This document shows positions 25,131-38,014 of a stretch of DNA of 64,000 nucleotides, piece after piece. Position 1 is the stretch's first letter, and each line of letters opens with the position of its first letter. The position numbers and the translations under genes are program-made. The stretch is from Dasyornis broadbenti (taxonomy: Eukaryota > Chordata > Aves > Passeriformes > Dasyornithidae), in the NCBI GenBank assembly GCA_013397935.1, contig VZRN01001305.1, forward strand, positions 3,734,794-3,798,793. The letters run 5' to 3'. Below the pieces are notes generated by a model. It was not told the origin of the DNA. It saw nothing but the letters and a program-made list of their open reading frames with translations, and did no database searches.

Positions 25131-27788
25131 AAAACTTCCATCTAGCAGAGCAAAGAGACAAAGTTATCCTTCAAATCCTGTGCTATTGGCTGTTGGAAAA
25201 GAGTAACGAGCAGTTGGAACAAGGATGGATGAAAATACAGTGTTATGAAGAAACAGAACACATTGTTTTGCAGCTTAACACTGGTCTTGTGACCAGGCTA
25301 GTGAGGAACACCACAAAAACACACCTCATTGAAGCAGAGTGAGTGAATCCTCTGTTTGCAGGAGGAGAGCACAGAGCTGGAGCTTAGCGTACTCTTTAGC
25401 TGAAATGTTTATCTGCAGAACTTCAGATCTATGCAGAGATTAAATCCATTACTTCAGAGCACTCAAGCACTGCTTCTCCACAGGAGGCCTGTCACTAAGA
25501 TGCACATGGTGGGTCTCTGCTGTGGAAACAGCTGATTACAATACTCAGGTCAAAGAAGTCACCTCCAACACACTAAGCAAGGGAGCTGAGCACCACTACC
25601 TACCTAAGGCTACCCAAAGCAGAGATTAAATGCCAACTTTATCCTTCCAGCTTTGTTTAATAAGAAAGACCCCTTAGGTTTTTTGAGGGGAAAATGTTTT
25701 CATGAAACATTTTCTTTGTCTCTGTTTCCTGAGGCGTACACAAGCAGGGACTCCTCGGTCAGAGCCAGGTTCTGAGATCCAAAGAAGTGTAACGAGGATC
25801 ACTGCTTCGCTGGGGTCAAATAGAAGACTCCCAATGGCTTCAGCAGGCACCAAGGTATATTTTCTATGTCCACAACCATTGTGCACAACTGACAGCTTTT
25901 CTTTTTTATTTATTTGGTTTCTAAACTACTTGTCTGAGGTTATTTGTAACTTAAAAAAACCCAAACAAACAAAAAATCAAAACTAACTAAAAAACGTGGT
26001 CTCCCGTTGGTGTAAGACAGGAAAGAAAAGACACACAGCCCAGTGAAGCAAAATGCAGTTTTTCAGGCCAACACATTCATGTGTTACCACATTTTCCAGT
26101 AAGAGAGCTAACTCCAATTTCACATGAACAAGTGAGTTAATACGTGAAATGCAGGCAAAAATCAAGTGAGGTACATTTTTCAATAGTCAGAAGTTTGCCA
26201 ATAATACAATAGTTGAGTATACACAATTCAGAGCATTAGCAGGAGATATAGTGCATGCAGTGTTACAGTGAATGACACTGAATTTATCGTATTTGTTACT
26301 TTCAAGAGAAAGCAAAATCGTTACCAAAAAAAAGAAAAACAAAACACTGCAACGATGTCCTTGTAACAAACCTGGAACTATGTCACCAGGTTTAACTCTA
26401 ATACGACAAAACTAAAAAAACTTTAAAAGCAAGACACTCATGCCATGTTTTATTCTGCAAAGGTGACAAGGATGCTGTTTGTTCACTGAAGTTACTGAGA
26501 CTGCAAGGTTAAGCCAGGTGTCCTAGACACTGTTTCTGGCCTTTGTCATGGAAAGCCTTAGGAAAGGGCTGCTGAGGAGCTAGAGCAGGCTTCAAAAGTA
26601 CCAGCTCAAAAAAGATAAATATCCATTATTATACCTGTAGTGCTTTGCAGATTTTATGTCACAGACACTAATTAGGAGACCAATACTTTTCAGTAAGTAA
26701 TCTCATTAAGCCTGAAAATTAACAAGTCCATTGTGATGATTATCTGACTATGAAGCAGGTATTCTGAAGTCATTAGGATGATTTTCATGCAATTAAGGGA
26801 TCCTAGAAGAACCCACATATAATGCAACCAGAGCCACTACACAGAGTGGAAGAACTGATCGTTGCAGCCATTGGAAAGAAAATTAACTTTAATACCTGGC
26901 ACAGACCTGTAACTCTTTTTTGTTTGTCAGAGCTCATAAGACTTCTTGTGTCAGGTCAGAGACAGCCACATAGCTACAGGATTCATCTAGGTAAAAGCTG
27001 AAAATGCTGTTCTGTGACTGCAGAAGTCTTACACAAGCACAGCAGAGGAAAAAAAACCCTACCCTTTTATTTCCTGGGAAAGAGTCATCTCTGTGTTTTC
27101 CACATCAAATCAGTATGGGATCTAAATCCAAAGTAATGGAGTACATAATGCGACAACAGCACTTTAGTGAAAGCTGAGATTAATACAGACATATAAAAAT
27201 TTAAAACCAGTTCAAAATATTCTTAACAAACCTTTCACTATTCTGCTGGATTTTGTTTCCTTTTTTCCCCCCCAAAAAAGCAGCAGTAAGCCTTCTCATA
27301 TATTAGTTTTTGGGAAAAAACATTTATGGGATTCAATGTTTGCTGTCCAGTGTGAAGTTTTGAATAGCACAACGTTAAGCTGATAAATGTGTGACTAATT
27401 CATGGATTATTTAAATAGCATGCACAATATTACATGGACAGTGCTCAGATTTCTAGTGCTAAATATTTGCTCATGGTCCATCAGTAAATTCCTGCTTTTA
27501 CAGGGATAGAGATTAGTATTTTGTAACCAATCTGGAATGGAATGGTTTATGACATTTAATTTCCAAAGCATTGCTAGTTTTGTGTGTTTACATACTTCTA
27601 GGACCAGAGATTCAACCATATGCATAAATTTATGCATCTTAAAATTTGTAGTACATTGTACATAACCTGTCACTTCACATTTGTTATATCTAAAAACTTT
27701 GCCTGATTCTAGACAAGTTCAAAGGTTTTCCTTCAAAACCAACCTCTAAACCCCAAGTTTTGCTGTTACAGCATTTCACATAGAAATA

Positions 27789-27857
27789 TTTTATACACAT
27801 ACTATATACGCTTTTGAAACATATATATACACAAATGCATATGTATATACACACATA
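27789..27857. repeat. TA/CA-rich dinucleotide tract
   Basis: Imperfect TATA and ACAC runs (CATATATATACACAAATGCA, ATGTATATACACACATAG), a degenerate alternating purine-pyrimidine tract. Confidence 0.8.
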
Positions 27858-27888
27858 GCCACCTCTCAAGGAAAAAGAAAATCCAGGC

Positions 27889-27949
27889 CTTGTGTTATTA
27901 CTTTTTTGTCCAAAACCCCCTTGTGTTATTACTTTTTTGTCCAAAACCC
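27889..27949. repeat. Tandem duplication, 30-bp unit x 2
   Basis: Two identical 30-base copies, each starting CTTGTGTTATTACTTTTTTG (27889-27918 and 27920-27949), period 31. Complete identity suggests a recent event. Confidence 0.95.
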
Positions 27950-28000
27950 AAGTCTTATTCATAGTAACAAACTAAAAATGGATTTTTTTTTTTTTTTTTT

Positions 28001-31000
28001 AGAGCAGTTATACTTCAGAGTGGTTGGCCTTATTTTCTGTTGGATGTCAGCTTCAAAACTAATCCACGTTTCTCAAGGCCACCAGAGTCAGGCAACTGGA
28101 ACAGTGCCCCTTGATGCACCCACAACCAAAACAAGACATGGTGGATAAAACAAAGTAGCAAGGTCTGCTACTGTTGCCAGCTTCACGGCCTTTCAGTGTC
28201 TGCAGACTATTTTTTGATTTTTTGTTCATCCGACCTATTCTACATTGCAAGACTGCTCCAGCAGCACAGTTTCTCAATCTCCCATTACTTCCAGCCCTCA
28301 TGAAGAACAGTTTTCAGAACATGCCCATTTTAAAAAATATAAACTTCACTGACAGTAAAAAGGAGAAACACAAAAAATCAGATTTTAACACAACCTTGTG
28401 GGTCACAGAATGTACATGTTATAATTTGTCCCATGCATTCACTTTAAACTGCTTTAATTATTAACATGCTTCACATATCTTCACAAGTTTGTTTTTTTTT
28501 TTCTTTTATGCCAAAAAAGCTATGGGCTGGAAATAGAACTCCATCAGCCATTGGTTACATCATCCTGAGGACTGTTCAACAAACTTTACCCCAAAAAATA
28601 ATATATAAAGTAAACGATCACCATTATTAAAGAGTAAACAGGAAAGATTGATGAACCAATTTGCCAGATACCTCAGAAACATACCACTCATGGGAAAATT
28701 TTTGCTGCTGACTGATCTTTTATCCCATGTGTATCCCAGAATGTTTTACAAGCTACATATAATTTATTGCTCTCTTGCATAAATCCTATGTAAGGGTTTC
28801 TAAGCAAGATCAATCCTAAATGTAAAAACCAGCATTATTCAGGCAGTCTCTTTATACTGGTCAAACAACTAGTTTTATAACCTGACAGGACCACCTGTGT
28901 GAGCTTAACTTTATGTAATAAAAATAGCATTAAAAAAGAGAAAGAAAAATAGGAAACATGAAGAGGTGACGGGACAGACACAGGAGGGATGATGACAGTC
29001 CTAAGATTCATTTTGTAGGTGCAAAAACACTGTGCAATTTGTAATCAGCTCTACTTACTCAATAGTTTCTCAACAAAGGGATAGAGTTTCAGGACTCCAG
29101 TCACACTGCAAAGCCTACCAACTTAGAGAACGTCATAATCATGTCAACAAGAAGCAAAGATAACAGCTCAGATGTATTCACCTTCCTGCAGAGAAAAAAA
29201 AGCTCATATCATACATAGCACCACACCCTTTAAGATATGTAGGTGTTCTGAACTATTTCTTCACTTACCATCTAAAGTTGCAGGGTGGGTGTAACCTTAC
29301 AGAGCAAGCAGACAAGATATCCTATAGGTACACAGATCTAGAACATGATCACAATTTCCCAGCATAGCAGTTACATGTGAAAACTGATCCTATAAGCTCT
29401 TAGCCAGACATTTCATTGGGATTGACTCCATAGGCTTTGAATGATCCCATTACTTGTGTAAAGCTGTCTTCAAAAGATCAGAGGTTGGTTCTGCCCAAAT
29501 ATGCACGCCCAAGAGGGTCTCATTCCTCTTTTATTGTAGAGGACAACAAAGGCTGAATACAATAGCGGTCCACTGCTACACATGCAGGGGACAGCATTCA
29601 CCTTTCTCTCATGTCAATGCAATATTTTAATGCTGACAGCACGTCTTTGATGATAAATTTAAAAGCTTTCAAATTTTACACCTCTTTATGTCTCTGGTTT
29701 AAAATCTTCACAATTTCAAGTGAAAGAACTCTCCTTTTATGGTAGGATGCAATGAGTTTATGTAATAGATGGCTTCCATGAGATATGGAATTCAGATATA
29801 ATGGCCTTCATCAAGTTGATTACATGAAAATCCAATTTTTCCATATCCTTGGTCAAGTAATTGGAATTTTGTGGTCACTGAAAATCTACATATTTATCCA
29901 TGCTCCAGTTCTTAATAGGACCACCATAGTAACACTCCACTTTTCTACTTACGAAGCAGACCAAACAAGGTAACAGTACTGGTACAAATTCGTATGGTGG
30001 AAAAAAGGAGGAAAAAAAAGTCCCATGTAAAATCTCAGAAGTCAGTGATATTAGTGACATGTACATCAAAGGAAGCTCAACAATATGAAAATAACAACTG
30101 GAAATTAGAGCTACCCATCACCTTCATGAGAAGCTGCAACTCTCTTATTTATACATGCACTGAGTTTTCAAAATTTCTTGCAACTAGTTTCAGATTTAAG
30201 TTGGCATAACATTACAAAGGCAGCCCCAACACTGAGTTCAGTTGAATTGGGTGCATTTCTACCACATTAAATACAAAATTACAATCTCAAAAGCCTCAAT
30301 TCAGAACTGCCTCAGTTGGTTTTCACCCCACTTAGATAAGGCCAAAAACGTTTTTATTCCCCCCAGAATCAAAACAGGATACCAGAAAAGCCATCAAGTC
30401 ACAGCTCTCAAAACATCCTCTTTATAGGTCTGTCCACCAGCTGCTATGAATATTGAAGTCGATACGATAGAATACTGTTTATCCACATTTAAATTTGTGT
30501 GTTTACAAGACACACTTGATACTACAATATGTTCACACAACAGAAAAATAAGACTACATTTGTTGCTTTATTGTCACTAGATCTCTAAACAAGAGGACTT
30601 CATTATCGTACATTCAAATTCATACCTCTGAAAAAAGGTATTAATACATCCTAATAAGTACAAAACTATTATTTCATACTCTCATAGTACAATCCAAATT
30701 GTGATACTCTTTTTCATAGATTTGTTTTGCTCACTTGTTTCAAAGTTATATCAAATTCTCCAGAAAATTTGATGATTTCTTGAAACAAATACCAGAGTTT
30801 CTGAAGATAGTAAAATACTTCAAGCATTAAGCAGTAATTATATTTATTACCTGTTGCACAGGCAAAATTCTCTACGTTTTGTATTTTAGCTCTGCTCTTA
30901 ATAAAGCACAGAGGGTCAGCTGCAAAACAGATTTCTGGAAATCTCACAGTCAGTGGGCCTCAAGTTAACACTCCACTGTAGGCTTTATGCAAACAAGAGG

Positions 31001-34000
31001 GGGAAAAAAAAAAAAGAGGCTGGGGGGAAGAGAAAAATGGTGAAATGAGGTCTAGAAGCTGAAATGACAGACCATCTCTGAACAGAGTACAGCTATTTCC
31101 CTAAGTTTGCGTTTAGCAAAAGGAATAAAATAATAATAAATGCATTCCACCGACAGTAATACTTACTATCTACTGATACTGAAATGTGAATTATCAAAGA
31201 CTAATATTTTAAATACTATAAAGATAACTGTGCATTTTCATAAGCTCCTTGAAAACTGAGATGTTAAAGTAATGTTTTGCAGATCTATGCTTTTTTTTTT
31301 TTCTCACTACAGACTGTTCTTTCAACAGATTAGCATTCATTTATAGAACAATCTAAATGAAAAGTGCAAATTTTACTTTTACCAAAAATAATGCCAGACA
31401 AATGTATGTGCTTTGTTTTTTGGGATGGCGGGGTATGTTCATTGGTTTTGTTTGCTGGTTGGCTAGGGTTATTTTTTAAAAAAAAGGAGACTGCTATCAA
31501 TTTTTAGAAGAACCATACAAAAATCAAATATTCAAAGTATGAAAATATGAAAGGAAAGTTACAAGAAAAAAAATCTCATAGGCACTGTCACACTTAAATG
31601 TTTGGCACATGGTTGGTTTTCAAGCAAATCTGCAAACCTGTTTTAGGCTCCTGGAAAGAAAAATTTTATTTAAGCAACAGCAAACCACACACTCATCCCA
31701 GTTCAAATCAGTATGTGTACCATGAAAAGACTTAAAGCAGACTCAAGAAAACAAAACACCATGGTGGAAGATGATGTGCTTTTGGGGGGCTTTGCTTTGA
31801 AAGAAGCCCCTCTTCTTTCCCGGACCTCAGTGTTTCACTCAAAGCTGATCTACTCTGCAAGTCAAGATCTCCTCCTGAAGGTCCTAAGGTATTTAAACAT
31901 CAGGACTATTTAAGTCATATCTTAACTCTACTCAGTCACAGATGTGTTCAAATGCATGAAATTATATATTCCTGGAGAGATCCTGAAATGCCATGCTACA
32001 GCTTTTCTCCAAGAATATCGGACAAAAGTTTAGAAATCCCTCGGAAAGAGGAAAAATCCTGTGTCTGTCTTATCATGAGCTAATCTTGAGGAAAGAACAG
32101 CAGATTTCTTCACTGCAAGCCACAGACACTGCCAGTGTGGTCTTCTGAGAGCATATATATGTAGATGTGAATAAAGCACAGACTAATACTCAATTAAAAC
32201 CCATCTGGGAAGTTCTGCAAAAAAACATCATTTGCGTTTGGAGACAGATCATATGCTGAGAAAGCATCACCTCAGGTTGCCAGGAGCAGAGTATTTCTGG
32301 ATATACGAAGCAGCCAAGCTTTTTGGGTAGTCAGCAACTACTGATAAGAAGAGTATCAAGACATCATAGGTCTTTTCTGCCCTCCTAGCTCAACAGGAAA
32401 GATAGGACAGTCATTTTGTGATGGTGAAGGTGATATGTGCAAATGACAATGATTACCTAAGCCAGAATTGCAGGATAAAAACCCTGGAAAACCTTGAGAC
32501 TGAAGTAAACTTTCCAGCCAAGGTCAAATGCCTTAAAATACAACAAAACCTCACCTTTTCCCATGCCTATTCTGTGAACTGCATGCACTTTAACAAAAGA
32601 AGACAAAGAAAATGCCTCCATCAATCACTTCAACTTTGAATTATGTCAGCTCCAAAATATTCTTCTGTTTCACTACAATTTTAATAAATTAATAACCTTA
32701 GCCCTGAACTTGAGCAGTAACTGAGGATACTATTACAAATATAAAATTGGCAATAAAATCAACTCTAGCTGTGTCTAACTTAGTAATACCAAACTCAGTG
32801 TCACATTCCCACCTCATCAGTTTCAAAAGAGTACGTCAATTTTCCTGTCCAAAAGCTTTAAAATCCTATTTTCATACCATTTTTCTGCATCCCATTAAAA
32901 ACCCCACACATAGTAAGAAAAAGCCCACCCACACCACAAAAACCCAAACCAATCACTATCTGGTGGAATGCAAAAGAGGTTGAGTCTAAATAGACAAAAC
33001 TGAAAGGAGTTGTGAAAGCAAAGGATGTAACAGCTCCACAGTTCTGACCTTTAGAGGGACCTAGCTTTTCAGCAAACATTAATTCCTTTGTATTGGAGGT
33101 GAAATGGCAAATATTTCCTGTTATTAAGGAAGGTTTTGGATTACCTTCTCCTCACTCAAATACAAGACTTCTGATAATGGCAATAAAAAGACAATGGCAA
33201 TAAAAAGACTGTTAAGACTATCCTGAAGCTGTACTTAAAAGCAGATCACGGTGCTCTTGGGAAGAACAATAACACTGCATACATGGCCATCACAAAAATT
33301 GCATTAAGCTTTTTTGATGGTGCAAACAATTTCAGGGCTCTGACAGCTAGGAATTATTCCTCTCCTAATTTCAGATATAAAACCAACAACCATGAAACAT
33401 AAAAACTAATGACCTGCTGCTTTAAAGTGAAGAGATCTGAAAATAAAGACTGAACTTAAACCCTCTGGTGCCGTCACAATCACAGCTTCCACAAATATCC
33501 CAGGCTTACAAATACAGCCATCCTATCAGCTTAGTCTGGAAAGAGCCACCAGAATTTGTAATAAGGCTTTGAATCACAGAAAGGTTTTGTCTTTGGAACT
33601 TTTCATTGATGATTCCACAACTGCAGAGTTTTGCTCCTTTATTCCCTACCTACATGTTTTCAGCTTCACTGGTAATAGAGGATGCCATCTGCTTCATTAT
33701 CATTCAAAGCCAGAGGTAGCCTTTAAGCAACCGAACAAGTTTTTGGGTAGTTCAGAGCAAAAACTGATGTAACATGCACAGAGACCATTTAAAAAGCACA
33801 GATAAGATGCAAAAACAACAGGGGTCTTCAGTTTAATACAAAATCTGGTATTTCACACAGGTAGTCAGGTTCAAATTACTATTCTGTAGCTGTGTTTGAG
33901 TATGTCATTATAATGCATACATTTTTATCTCAAAACACCTTATTTTATCATATCTTTACAGTTTAACCATCACTAGTCACCGGGGCAGAAGAAATAGATC

Positions 34001-37000
34001 TGAATCTACAAGATACTCCATGCTTTGACCCCAATCTTGCAATGCACCGAAGCAGCAGCTGAGCTTCCAGCACAGAGTCCCTCTGAAGAGTTTCCTGATC
34101 AGGATCAAAGTACTCACATTACATCTAACATAAGAGAATCAGCTCCCGTCTAGTAAGTCATGCATGTTATTCGCACCTAAAACATGAATCAGCTCCATGA
34201 TGCTGTGTATGGCTAACTGAGGAACAAGTTTAATGCGCAATCACAGGAAAGAAAGGCCAATAAGACCTTTGAGAAGTCACCTTAGGTCATATTCCCTTGC
34301 CTTCAGCAATGACATCATTAACCAACATCAACTACAAAATCACACAAGAGAAAATAACATCTCATGCTACCAATAGCAACCACAGGCAATGGGAAAAGAA
34401 ACAGGAAAGTTGCACAAAAGGTAATTAAATTGATATAAAAGGAGGTAGGAGAAACAAAAACTAAAGAAGAAAGAAAATTAACAAAATGGTGTGCTTGTTT
34501 CTAGAGTGGGAATTCATAGAAGACATAGTTTAGTCTAACATCAAAAGGCAGCTTTAACTCAAAAATTTGCAGATTAGTTATTTGTAACTCCAGCTAATTG
34601 CACATGGCATGCCCTGTGAATCAAGAGATAATTAAACACATTAAGTGACAACAATTGAATTCTAAGAATACACTTGATCCCCTTGAGGCCCAATTTTCTG
34701 TTTTAATCCTGCTCACTTATTTCCACTTAAGTAATAGCTTTGCTTGCCTCTGGCTGAGCAAAGTTCAGGATTACACCACTAATTAACTAGTGGCACTGGG
34801 ATTTCTGGGCCTACACAAAGTAACAAAGACTTAAGTTGAAAAAGTGCCCTAGAAACTCTACTATGCCACCGATTTCTACTTCTTTGGAAGTGGAATTACT
34901 TTCTTGGTTCATCTGTGGTAGGGCTACATATTTTCAAAGATTACATAACTCTGGTTAATGCAAGAACATGACCTTGGATAGAAAGCTCCCTACATTATGA
35001 AAGCATCTGCAAGGTAATCTTAATTATCTGAATTCGTACTTGTATGGACTGATTCTGAAAACTTACACACATCCCCCCCTTGCAAATTTTTAAGCCAAAT
35101 CCTTTATGGATGTCTCTGTTGACTGCAAATTTAGACCCCTGTGAACTTAACTGCACCAATTCTGCCTTTGCAGAATGGTACGACCAAATGCAGCCTAAGA
35201 GAAAGGGAACTAGCTATTACATGCAATTCATCTTTTTAGAGTAGAAAAAAATCCAGGCTTTCCAAAGACTATCTTAAATTGAAACAGAATATTTAAAAAG
35301 CCTAAAAGCACTAGAATACAAAATACATCCTCATCACATATGACACATTATTATTACAATGTTCAGCTTGTCATTTTATTTTGACCTAATTAAACAATCC
35401 TGAAATCAAACATCATTTCTATGGCAACTCTCACATTTCACCGCACAAAGATGCGTGTGGTGCAATACATCTTTGGGAAACTAGGCAGAAATTTTAAAAC
35501 CTATCTCTTTTAGTATTCAACAAGTGATTATTCTTCTTCCTGTAGGCATTTTTCTTTTCCTGAAAGAATTAAAGCGGTCTTTTCTGCTTAATCTGAAGAC
35601 AGCAAGTAAGCACTTTTAAGATAAGCTATTTAAAACCTTTTAGTATAAAAGCTAGAGTGGACTACTCTGTGCAACATGGCAGAAGAACTAAAACCAGTTT
35701 TAATAGTTAAAGAACTATAGTTCTTATAGCATATTTCAAGTGTTTCCAACTGTCCAGCTTCAGACTACTTGCAGTTTGCAAAACAGTTGATGGAAAATTA
35801 AACCCCACTGGGACACGTTTCGCACTGCGAATTACAGTTTCCCTAAAACATTTCACCATTTCACATACAAGAAAGGACACATTTATTATGTTCTCTGCAG
35901 CTAAATTGCTACATAAGTCAAGTGTTTTATTTGTGCTTTCTTGATACAACGATACTTTTTGACAGTGACATTTAAGTGCTCTGCATTCAACTTACAAGGC
36001 TGGAGATCACTCAAATTCAATCAAAATTCCTTTGACAGGTGAAACAGGCCTACAAGAAACCCCTATTTTTGAAATACGTCCATTTCATCTAGGTGAGTCT
36101 TTGTTGGTTTCTGAGGTTTTTTCCGAGAATATTATTCCTAGAAACTATGGATCCATTATGATCAAGTGACACAGAGTATTAAAAGAGTTTTCTATATTTT
36201 AAAAAGTCAACTGACTCTCTCTTGGTAAACAGACGATTTGAAAAGAAGACATACAGTTATGAGAGCTTGATCTAAGCGTTATTTTTATAAGTAAACTCCA
36301 ATGAGGCAACCTAGGTTACCAAAAACATCAACTTCAAAACCTATTTGTTTATCATAAAGTATTTTACTACTGGAAAAAGAAAAAAATTACTTTTTTTGTC
36401 TTTAATGCCTGCAAGTTCCTTATTTAAACTGAGGTTTACAAAGTATTAGCTGTAAGTTTCTGAACTGCATACTTGGAAATGTGTAGTTCTCTGGGCAGCT
36501 CTCAGACAGAGGGAAACACCCCTTCCTGACCATAAAAGGTCTGAGTGCGTGTTCTCAAGCGGAAAATGTGTGGGATCTTATTTACAAACGTATAAATACA
36601 TGCCATTCCTTTGCGCTCACAGGCACAGCTGAAAGTGAGCCAGAAAAGGAAGTACTAGCAACTTGATCTGAGATTTCTATTACATTTCGTCTGGCATGGG
36701 ATCCCTTCAGCCTCTATTTTCATAAATGTCTGATTATTGTAGTGAATAAAGCCAACCAACATTGTCCAAGTAGGAATCGCATTTTTCAGTTTGTGCGCCA
36801 AACGTCCATTTCCCTTCATTCCTCCCCCAATACCTTTACACCCTCCTAAGGAAAAGGCTCAGGAGATCAGTACTGGATCCAGCAGCAACCAAGAAACGTA
36901 TCTCACAGCGAGTACCTTTTCCCTTGGAAAGGGTTTCCAGCAGACGAGAACCGCTGGCACTGTCCTCAGGGACACCAGTCCCTGCTGTTAGCATTGCCTA

Positions 37001-37939
37001 CAAAGAACCAGGCTTTTTTCCCGACAGGCTTGACTTAACAGGGTCATCCAATTCCAGCAGAGTATGCATGAGGCTGTTCATAACTGCAGAATTCATTCAT
37101 TCTCCCAAAATCCATTTGAGAAAAAAAAACAAAAGACAAACAGTAGTTCAATTGCTAGGCTATCTCTAAACATAAAAGGCAATCTTGAAAATTATACCTC
37201 TAAATTATCTCAAAATAATTTTCAAATAACTTCCCAGGGGGAATTTAAAGGTGACTTCCAATTGGACAATTTTAACAGAATAGTGACTTGTCATAAACAT
37301 TTTCTAGAACTTCAGAATTTAAAAATACTGCTAGAAAATAAGTACCTGCTACTACCTGATTCTTATCTTGTCAGCTCTGCCTGATTAGGTTAGTGAGAAT
37401 TATCAGCTGAGTAGGTGTTATTTATTGCATGTATAAGAACCAGAATTTCAGAGCACAGAAGGAGAGGTACACAAATTCTCTCATTAATTTACTTTTCTCA
37501 GAAATATTTTTTATTTTGGTTGCAGTCAAAAAACACATTCCTAGATCCAGAACGGCATCCAAATGCTGACTCAAGAGAAACTTGAAAGGTAGTTAAGTGA
37601 AGTATCTGCTATTCTGAAATACATTTTTCTTCATTTAAGGAACCCTAGAAATTATTTTGTTTAAAGATGAGTGGGGAGTGGAAATCAATCACTATCCACA
37701 CACAAGGAAGACAAAAATGGGGGTTACCTCATGAGTAAATTTAATAGTAAACAAATAAAATTCCAGTCTGAAAGAGGGCAAGGAACAGGATGAGAGACCA
37801 GCAACTCCTTTGCAATATCTTAATATCATTGGCCACGCTGACCAACCTGCTTACTCCCAGAGGCAGGTTCATCTTCAAACTGGGATTTAAAATCAGCAAG
37901 GACAAAAAACAAACAAACAATGATAACAACAGAAAACTC
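28001..37939. other. Intronic sequence, nothing recognised
   Basis: Nearly 10 kb of AT-rich unique-looking DNA with one 17-bp tandem duplication at 33176. 35340-35450 includes CTATGGCAAC, an RFX-half-site-like motif in a homeobox-type AT-rich context. This is weak evidence of regulatory function. Confidence 0.5.
33176..33209. repeat. Tandem duplication, 17 bp x 2
   Basis: AATGGCAATAAAAAGAC occurs twice in direct succession without mismatch (33176-33192, 33193-33209). Confidence 0.95.
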
Positions 37940-37940
37940 T

Positions 37941-37997
<57 letters not shown>

Positions 37998-38014
37998 AAA
38001 CAAACAAAAAAAAA
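37940..38014. repeat. Long poly(A) with (CA)n and (CAAA)n flanks
   Basis: (CA)5 at about 37940-37949, then an uninterrupted run of 47 A (37950-37996), then CAAACAAACAAAAAAAAA. I see no target-site duplication or recognisable retroposed body upstream, so this is called simple repeat and not a processed pseudogene tail. Length is probably polymorphic and sequencing-dependent. Confidence 0.9.

Larger units (their letters stand above)
23254..27788. other. Intronic sequence, microsatellites and hairpins only
   Basis: Holds the microsatellites at 23398 and 24311, the tandem hairpins at 24817 and T17 at 25114. An open pair at 25674-25986 (70 and 94 codons, opposite strands) is not recognisable. Confidence 0.55.

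Noticed and set aside
37790..37996. Possible processed pseudogene with poly(A) tail
   Set aside because: No recognisable coding body, no polyadenylation signal placed properly, and no target-site duplication seen; (CA)n directly precedes the A-run.
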